A stretch of 18,965 nt of DNA from positions 1 through 18,965 of the forward strand of contig JAEZFR010000129.1 of the NCBI GenBank assembly GCA_023417285.1, written 5' to 3'. Of the stretch, positions 13,501-18,965 are shown in pieces. How positions within the stretch are numbered: position 1 is the first letter of the stretch; each line of letters starts with the position of its first letter. Source of the stretch: Bacillota bacterium. GTDB lineage: Bacteria > Bacillota > Clostridia > Acetivibrionales > DSM-1351. A program made the translations under genes and the position numbers. Under the pieces are notes generated by a model. The model ran no database searches. It was given only the letters and a program-made list of their open reading frames with translations, and had not been told where the DNA came from.

Positions 13501-15900
13501 GTGTTTAAAAAAATAATAAATCATAAAGATAATTCAGTTTATTTAAATTTGATTCCATGTAGTGAAATTCTAAATAAAATTAAAATGATTAGCTTTAAAA
13601 ATCAGACGGATGCTATGCTTCGCAATTATTCTGAAGAACTAATTTGCAGGGCTAGAAGCGGTAATTCTTTGGATAAATTGCTTATAGAGGCATTCGCACT
13701 TGTAAATGAAGTAATCTATAGAGTATTGCAAATAAACGCTTTTGATGTGCAAATAATAGCTGGTATTGAGTTATATAATTGTAAATTGATAGAGATGCAG
13801 ACAGGTGAAGGGAAAACATTGGCTGCTGTTTTCCCAGCGTATCTAAACGCACTAACCGGGGATGGTGTACATATTCTGACGTTTAATGATTATTTAGCCT
13901 TTAGGGATGCAAACTGGATGGGGCCAATATTTGAGTTCCTTGGTCTATCAGTGGGTTTTGTTCAGGAAGGTATGGGTAAACAGGAGAGGAAAAAAGCTTA
14001 TGCTTGTGACATAACATATGTAACAGCAAAAGAAGCCGGATTCGATTATTTAAGAGATTCTCTTAGTTATGAAGTAAATGAGCTTGTTCATCGTCCTTTT
14101 AATTATGCAATTGTTGATGAAGCAGATTCTATCATGATAGATGAAGCGAGAATACCTCTTGTTTTGGCAGCAAGTATAAATGAAGAAACAGATTCACCCC
14201 AATATATAGTTAATATAATTAGGCAGTTGCAGGTAGGTTTGGATTTTAATACAGATGATTCTTCTCGAAACATTTACCTTACAGATAAAGGAATAAAACA
14301 TGTTGAAGATATATTACATTGCGGTAACCTTTATGAAGCAGACAATTTCAAATTACTGACGGAAATCCATAGTGCTTTACATGCAGAGATCCTATTAAAA
14401 CGCGATGTTGATTATCTTGTTAAAGGTGAAAAAATAGAACTAATTGATGAATTTACAGGCAGAATAGCCGAAAATAGACATTGGCCAGATGGGTTGCAAG
14501 CTGCTATAGAGGCAAAAGAAGGCTTGAACTCAGATTCAAAAGGCCGTATTATGAGTTCCATTACTATTCAAAGCTTTATAAAATTATATCCTAAAATATC
14601 TGGAATGACTGGTACTGCCGTAAGCTCTTATGTTGAATTTTTGGGGCTTTATGACCTGGAAACTATTGTTATACCATCAAATCAGCCTTGTATCAGAGTG
14701 GATTATCCTGATTTGATTTTTTCACATAAAGAAGCGAAATATGATGCTTTGTTAAATGAGATTAGAAATATCAATGAAACTGGGAGACCAATATTAATTG
14801 GGACCAGTAGCATTACTGAGTCTGAATATATCGCAGCAATGTTAAATGAGTCCGGCGTCCACTGTCAGGTGCTCAACGCAAAAAATGATGAACTAGAGGC
14901 ACAGATAATTGCAAATGCAGGTGCTTTAGGTGCAGTAACTGTTTCGACAAATATGGCTGGACGTGGGACAGACATCAAATTAGGTGGATCAATTCAACAA
15001 GATAGAGAACAAGTAATTACTTTAGGGGGACTATATGTAATTGGCACAAACAGGCATGAAAGTGTCAGAATTGACAATCAACTTCGAGGACGTGCAGGGA
15101 GACAAGGAGATCCGGGTTCATCACGTTTTTATATAAGCTTGGAAGATGATATTTTTAAAAAGTATGGTATCGAAAGATTAATTCCTAAGAAGCATTTTCC
15201 CGCTAAACAAAGTGGCCCGATAAATACGCCTAGAGTACTGCAAGGCGTTGCACAGGTACAGCGCGTAATAGAGGGACAAAATATAGATATCAGAACAACA
15301 CTATGGAAATATTCTAACATTATCGAAATACAGAGAATGTATATATTCAATAATAGAAAAAGTGTATTATTTGGTAAAACAGACCATGATCTTTTTCAAT
15401 TAATTGAGCCGGATTTATACTCTTTTATAAAAACCAAAATAGGTGTAAATAAACTAAGTGAATTGTTGAAAAATTTAACCCTTCATTGTATAGATCAATG
15501 TTGGGCTGATTATCTGGATCAAATTGCTTATTTACGTGAAGGTATTCATCTTGTGATTATCGGCGGGCAAAATCCATTAGAAACTTATCTGTCCAATGTA
15601 GTTCAATTGTTCGAGGAACTAAAAGAACAAATCGAATCCAGTATAACCAATGCTTTCAGAAACATCAAGATTTCTGAGGAAGGGATTGATATTGGCATAA
15701 ATGATATTAAAGGGCCTTCATCAACATGGACTTATCTAATTAACGATAACCCATTTGCCGATGATCTTGGTTTGATGTTAGCTAGTAGCCGAAACATTGG
15801 ATTTTCATCAGTTGCAGCGCTCGTTCCAATAATATCAATCAGTATGATTATTAGTCTTATTTATCAGCGTTTTTTTAAGAAAGGTAAGCTGATTGAATAA
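13501..15900 (+). CDS. SecA-family translocase ATPase (accessory type) with a C-terminal membrane helix
   Basis: The start is the GTG at 13501, seven bases after AAGGAGGG; the frame stays open upstream to 13453. The 799-residue protein carries the full SecA motor: M-Q-T-G-E-G-K-T Walker A (99-106), V-D-E-A-D Walker B (205-209), the preprotein cross-linking region with D-E-F-T-G-R (about 316-321), G-M-T-G-T-A (368-373), M-A-G-R-G-T-D-I-K-L-G-G (485-496) and Q-L-R-G-R-A-G-R-Q-G-D-P-G-S-S (527-541). The scaffold and two-helix-finger region (W-A-D-Y-L-D-Q, L-R-E-G-I-H-L) follows. The C-terminus is odd: instead of the Cys-rich zinc tail there is a hydrophobic segment (about 767-788) and then R-F-F-K-K-G-K. 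As an accessory SecA2-like motor it would drive export of particular proteins; no substrate or SecY2 is in the window. Confidence 0.88.
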   Translation: MFKKIINHKDNSVYLNLIPCSEILNKIKMISFKNQTDAMLRNYSEELICRARSGNSLDKLLIEAFALVNEVIYRVLQINAFDVQIIAGIELYNCKLIEMQTGEGKTLAAVFPAYLNALTGDGVHILTFNDYLAFRDANWMGPIFEFLGLSVGFVQEGMGKQERKKAYACDITYVTAKEAGFDYLRDSLSYEVNELVHRPFNYAIVDEADSIMIDEARIPLVLAASINEETDSPQYIVNIIRQLQVGLDFNTDDSSRNIYLTDKGIKHVEDILHCGNLYEADNFKLLTEIHSALHAEILLKRDVDYLVKGEKIELIDEFTGRIAENRHWPDGLQAAIEAKEGLNSDSKGRIMSSITIQSFIKLYPKISGMTGTAVSSYVEFLGLYDLETIVIPSNQPCIRVDYPDLIFSHKEAKYDALLNEIRNINETGRPILIGTSSITESEYIAAMLNESGVHCQVLNAKNDELEAQIIANAGALGAVTVSTNMAGRGTDIKLGGSIQQDREQVITLGGLYVIGTNRHESVRIDNQLRGRAGRQGDPGSSRFYISLEDDIFKKYGIERLIPKKHFPAKQSGPINTPRVLQGVAQVQRVIEGQNIDIRTTLWKYSNIIEIQRMYIFNNRKSVLFGKTDHDLFQLIEPDLYSFIKTKIGVNKLSELLKNLTLHCIDQCWADYLDQIAYLREGIHLVIIGGQNPLETYLSNVVQLFEELKEQIESSITNAFRNIKISEEGIDIGINDIKGPSSTWTYLINDNPFADDLGLMLASSRNIGFSSVAALVPIISISMIISLIYQRFFKKGKLIE

Positions 15901-15916
15901 GATTGCTAAGTATAAG

Positions 15917-15932
15917 CCCTTATTAATAAGGG
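15917..15932. repeat. Perfect 16-base palindrome after the SecA-like gene
   Basis: CCCTTATTAATAAGGG is its own reverse complement and lies 17 bases after the SecA-like stop codon. It could be a protein-binding site or part of the termination region. Confidence 0.5.
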
Positions 15933-15955
15933 TACAATACTATAAGAGTTATTTT

Positions 15956-16032
15956 GATATGCACCTCCAAATGTTAGATAAATTAATCTGATATTTGGAG
16001 GTGCATATCATTTATGAAGGCTCTTATTTTTT
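15956..16032 (+). terminator. Long perfect hairpin and T-tract, terminator of the SecA-like gene
   Basis: GATATGCACCTCCAAAT (15956-15972) pairs perfectly with its complement at 15993-16009. The loop has its own AGAT/ATCT pairing, and outer bases TAAGAG/CTCTTA can close the base before a run of eight T (16025-16032). The right arm contains GGAGGTG, a ribosome site, 10 bases before an ATG (16014) that opens a 30-codon hydrophobic ORF ending at 16106. That ORF overlaps the next promoter and is probably not a gene. Confidence 0.65.
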
Positions 16033-16075
16033 TTATGTATTTTTTAAGCTGTATATCTTACTTAACCTTTAAGTA

Positions 16076-16104
16076 TTGCAAAGTGTGTACTTTAATAGTA
16101 TACT
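16076..16104 (+). promoter_or_regulatory. Promoter of the FokI-type methyltransferase, followed by two GGATG sites
   Basis: TTGCAA (16076-16081), a 17-base spacer and TATACT (16099-16104) form a good sigma-A promoter, with transcription expected to start near 16111. Two GGATG sequences follow at 16114-16118 and 16124-16128, exactly 10 bases apart, between the start point and the ATG at 16141. GGATG is the FokI recognition sequence. Confidence 0.65.
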
Positions 16105-16140
16105 AGGCTAGAAGGATGTTATAGGATGTGAGGGCGATAT

Positions 16141-18069
16141 ATGAGATACATTGGTAGCAAAATCAACTTACTTAATAATATAGAAGATGTAATACAAGAG
16201 AATGTAAAAGAGGATATAGAAATATTTCTGGATTTGTTCTCAGGCACAGGAGTGGTAGGAGAGTTTTTTAAAAAAGATTATAAAATAATATCAAATGATA
16301 ACCTATATTTTTCTTATATTTTGCAAAAATCAAAAATTGAAAACAATAGAATTCCAGAGTTTTCAAATTTAAAGAGAATTGGAATTGCTGACCCATTATT
16401 ATTTTTAGAAACCGAACCATTTTCTATTAAAGATAATTATTTTATAACCCATAATTACTCCCCGTACAAGAAATGTGAAAGAATGTATTTCACTGTTGAT
16501 AATGCAGCTAGAATAGATTATATTAGGCAGACAATCAATGAGTGGCACGACAAGAAGTTAATAAATGAAAGTGAGTTTGTATATTTGTTAGCAACGCTTA
16601 TAGAGGCTGTTCCATACATATCAAATATATCAGGCACTTATGGAGCATACCTAAAAAATTGGGATAAGCGAGCACTCGGTGATTTAAAACTTCGAAACAT
16701 TGATGTTATTGATAATAATAGAAAAAATAAATGCTATAATTTAGATGCAAATGAGCTTATTACTAAAGTAAGAGGGGATTTACTCTATATTGATACACCA
16801 TATAATAGTCGGCAGTATATATCAAATTATCATTTGCTAGAAACGATTGCTAAATATGATTATCCTGAAATATATGGTAAGACAGGATTAAGGCCGTATG
16901 AGGATACTAGGTCTAAATATTGCATCAAAAATGAAGTGGCTGCAGTATTTGAAGATATTATTTGTAAAGCTAAATTTAGGCATATAGTCATAAGCTATAG
17001 CTCAGACGGAATTTTAAGCGAATCAGAAATTAAAAACATTGTATGTAAACACGGAGTGCCACATACGTATAAATTGTACAAAATACCATACCGAAAGTAT
17101 AAGAGCAAACACAAACAAATGACAGATAACCTAGAAGAGTATATTATTTATATTCAAAAAGATATACTACCCAAAAGGGCAGCAAAAAATAATAAAATAA
17201 CAACAGTGAGTAATTACAAGGGTGGGTCATATGTGAAAAGCCCATTAAATTATATTGGGGGGAAACATAAATTATTAAAGCAAATACTGCCGTTATTTCC
17301 TACTGATATAAATAATTTTGTTGATTTATTTGCTGGGGGATTAAATGTTGGAATAAATATAAATGCAAATAAGATTTATGCCAACGATATAAACAATTAT
17401 GTAATTGATATTCTAAAGTCATTTAAGGAACAAGATACAAAACAAATTATAAATCACATTGAGTCAAGAATAGAGGAATTTGGATTATCAAAAACTAATG
17501 AGGAGGGCTTTTTAAAGTTTAGAGCATATTATAATAGCTCAAAGGATCCACTGGACTTGTATACTTTAATATGTTTTTCTTTTAATTATCAATTTAGATT
17601 TAATAATAACCATGAGTATAATAATCCATTTGGCAGGAATAGGAGCCAATTTTCAGACGAACTTAAAAAGAAACTCATAAGATTTATAAATGAAATTAAA
17701 TCTAGAAACATTGATTTTTCGTGCTATGATTTTGAAAAATTTGATTTTGGTAGTTTTAATAAATCTGATTTAATATATTGTGATCCCCCATATTTAATTA
17801 CTACAGGTGCTTATAATGATGGGAATAGAGGATTTAAGGATTGGAATATATCTCAAGAAAAAAAGCTATTGTGTTTATTAGAAATGTTAGATAAAAAAGG
17901 TATAAGATTTGCATTATCTAATGTTTTGAACCACAAAGGGAATAAAAATGATATCTTAATTGATTGGTCAAAGAATTATAAGATTCATAAACTTAATTAT
18001 AGCTATTCAAATTCTAGCCATAACACTTCAAGGGGAGAAAGTGAGGAGGTTTTAATTACTAACTTCTGA
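16141..18069 (+). CDS. fokIM: FokI-type fused two-domain adenine-N6 DNA methyltransferase (predicted GGATG/CATCC)
   Basis: This 642-residue protein is two D12-class (Dam-like) methyltransferases joined head to tail, the layout of M.FokI, in which each half methylates one strand of the asymmetric site. The N-terminal half has M-R-Y-I-G-S-K-I-N-L-L, motif I F-L-D-L-F-S-G-T-G (29-37) and motif IV D-T-P-Y (218-221). The C-terminal half has S-P-L-N-Y-I-G-G-K-H (367-376), motif I F-V-D-L-F-A-G-G (393-400) and motif IV D-P-P-Y (548-551). Asp218 and Asp548 fall at the positions I recall for the catalytic motifs of M.FokI, and the length is almost the same. The specificity is inferred from this and from the FokI-like nuclease that follows 64 bases downstream. 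The gene has its own promoter. Confidence 0.92.
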   Translation: MRYIGSKINLLNNIEDVIQENVKEDIEIFLDLFSGTGVVGEFFKKDYKIISNDNLYFSYILQKSKIENNRIPEFSNLKRIGIADPLLFLETEPFSIKDNYFITHNYSPYKKCERMYFTVDNAARIDYIRQTINEWHDKKLINESEFVYLLATLIEAVPYISNISGTYGAYLKNWDKRALGDLKLRNIDVIDNNRKNKCYNLDANELITKVRGDLLYIDTPYNSRQYISNYHLLETIAKYDYPEIYGKTGLRPYEDTRSKYCIKNEVAAVFEDIICKAKFRHIVISYSSDGILSESEIKNIVCKHGVPHTYKLYKIPYRKYKSKHKQMTDNLEEYIIYIQKDILPKRAAKNNKITTVSNYKGGSYVKSPLNYIGGKHKLLKQILPLFPTDINNFVDLFAGGLNVGININANKIYANDINNYVIDILKSFKEQDTKQIINHIESRIEEFGLSKTNEEGFLKFRAYYNSSKDPLDLYTLICFSFNYQFRFNNNHEYNNPFGRNRSQFSDELKKKLIRFINEIKSRNIDFSCYDFEKFDFGSFNKSDLIYCDPPYLITTGAYNDGNRGFKDWNISQEKKLLCLLEMLDKKGIRFALSNVLNHKGNKNDILIDWSKNYKIHKLNYSYSNSSHNTSRGESEEVLITNF

Positions 18070-18097
18070 CAATAATATAATCCTTTTTGCGCAATTA

Positions 18098-18106
18098 TGA
18101 TACAAT
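18098..18106 (+). promoter_or_regulatory. Possible extended -10 promoter for the endonuclease gene
   Basis: TGATACAAT (18098-18106) fits an extended -10 element (TGN-TACAAT) without a good -35. It sits in the 64-base gap between the methyltransferase stop and the nuclease start. A separate, weaker promoter would let the methylase be made first. Confidence 0.35.
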
Positions 18107-18133
18107 AATGGCATTGCAAGATTGGAGGAGAAA

Positions 18134-18965
18134 ATGGAATCTTTAAGAATATCTGACATTACCATCAGAACGTTTGGTTGGGTTCAAAATCCTGGGGATT
18201 TTAAAAAATTAAAAAAGACAGTACAAGTATTTGACCATACATCACCTGCCCATAAGTTTGTAAAAGAAGATAGAATACCTCGTTTAGTTGAAAAACGTGA
18301 TGGAAGAGATGTTTTTATTCAGGTTTTAAATCAAATCCCTTTAAAAATAAAGTATAGGTATTTAGTAGGTTCTTCATTTATTCCAAGAAGTTCTGCGAGA
18401 TGTAACGGTATTATACAAGCTGCCTTATTAGGACAAAAAAAAGAATTTACAGATGATTGGACCTCTGATGGTTTTGTAAGATGGGCGCATGCGTTGGGAT
18501 TCATTGATTATATTTATGAAGAAGATGCTTTTCGCATTACGCAATTAGGATTTGATTTTTCTCGGTCAGAAGATGATAGTGAGGGAGAATTAAACATATT
18601 AATTGATGCCATGCTGTCATATCCACCTGCTGTAAGAGTACTGGATTTGCTGTCCACAGGAGAACACCTCACTAAGTTCGATATTGGGAAACAACTGGGA
18701 TTTAACGGAGAGTCTGGCTTTACTTCGCTACCTTTGAATATTTTAATTCAAACACTTGCTGAATGTGATTTGGCAAGCGAAAAGAACAGTATTAGACAAG
18801 ACTGGGAAGGGTCATCTGACAAGTATGCTAGAATGATAGCGGGTTGGTTGGCAAAATTAGGGCTAGTGAAACAGGAAAGTAAAAATTTCCGAATAATTAT
18901 TGATGGATTAACTCACGTAGAACCAATTAATCATGCATTCAAGATAACTGCAGAAGGGTTAAAAC
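18134..18965 (+). CDS. fokIR: FokI-type type IIS restriction endonuclease, 3' end outside the window
   Basis: TTGGAGGAG precedes the ATG at 18134, and the frame is open to the window end (277 residues, no stop). The sequence follows R.FokI closely from its start: I-R-T-F-G-W-V-Q-N-P-G (11-21), S-D-G-F-V-R-W-A-H-A-L-G-F (111-123), H-L-T-K-F-D-I-G-K (178-186), E-S-G-F-T-S-L-P (193-200), W-E-G-S-S-D-K-Y-A-R-M (224-234) and H-A-F-K-I-T-A-E-G-L-K at the end. This covers the first recognition subdomain and part of the second. The FokI DNA-contact residues I recall (Gln12, Asn13, Arg79, Trp105, Glu220, Lys225) are matched by Q18, N19, R85, W109, E225 and K230; Asn217 is replaced by Gln222. The cleavage domain would lie beyond the window, so activity cannot be judged. 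Confidence 0.93.
   Translation, partial: MESLRISDITIRTFGWVQNPGDFKKLKKTVQVFDHTSPAHKFVKEDRIPRLVEKRDGRDVFIQVLNQIPLKIKYRYLVGSSFIPRSSARCNGIIQAALLGQKKEFTDDWTSDGFVRWAHALGFIDYIYEEDAFRITQLGFDFSRSEDDSEGELNILIDAMLSYPPAVRVLDLLSTGEHLTKFDIGKQLGFNGESGFTSLPLNILIQTLAECDLASEKNSIRQDWEGSSDKYARMIAGWLAKLGLVKQESKNFRIIIDGLTHVEPINHAFKITAEGLK

Noticed and set aside
16014..16106. A 30-codon hydrophobic ORF as a real gene
   Set aside because: It overlaps the T-tract of a terminator and the methylase promoter; kept only as a low-interest observation.
1..18965. CRISPR array, rRNA or tRNA gene, IS element with terminal inverted repeats
   Set aside because: No regularly spaced repeats, cloverleaf-like segments, ribosomal RNA signatures or transposase motifs were seen on either strand.

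Overview
The window looks like chromosomal DNA from an anaerobic, low-GC Gram-positive bacterium, most likely a member of the Clostridia. The signs are A/T-rich codon use, strong AGGAGG-type ribosome sites, TTGACA/TATAAT-type promoters, hairpin-plus-T terminators and a reverse rubrerythrin. No rRNA, tRNA, CRISPR array or intact transposase was seen.

Left part (1-3046), probably conserved chromosome: a 5'-truncated DUF445 membrane protein; a cation diffusion facilitator with a manganese-type metal signature, preceded by a duplicated ribosome-site/start module; and a complete reverse rubrerythrin gene (rbr) with its own promoter and terminator.

Middle part (3001-12747), accessory: the last 19-20 codons of rbr occur three times in the same orientation (2941-3000, 4361-4417, 12691-12747). 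All begin within a few bases of the same codon, at the diiron-ligand motif E-A-R-H. They bracket a 1.36 kb segment with one acetyltransferase and an 8.27 kb segment. The larger segment holds a DUF2262 protein, an MFS efflux pump, a TPR-aspartic protease, a divergent MerR regulator, an APH-type kinase, a nitroreductase and a nucleotidyltransferase. Decayed bits (an RCC1-repeat relic, a possible recombinase relic, an unexplained transcribed stretch) lie between them. This fits serial site-specific insertion into the 3' end of rbr, each insertion restoring the reading frame. No intact recombinase is present, so this remains an inference.

Right part (12748-18965): a small membrane protein and a SecA-family ATPase whose usual C-terminal tail is replaced by a predicted membrane helix, then a FokI-type type IIS restriction-modification system. 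The fused two-domain adenine methyltransferase is complete; the endonuclease runs off the end of the window after its DNA-recognition region. The FokI homology is the most secure specific identification here.

How the genes may work together: MerR probably controls the divergent protease-MFS unit from a 19-bp-spacer promoter. The kinase, nitroreductase and nucleotidyltransferase look like small-molecule modification functions, but their substrates are unknown. The region as a whole reads as an insertion hotspot beside rbr that collects detoxification/resistance-like and defence genes.
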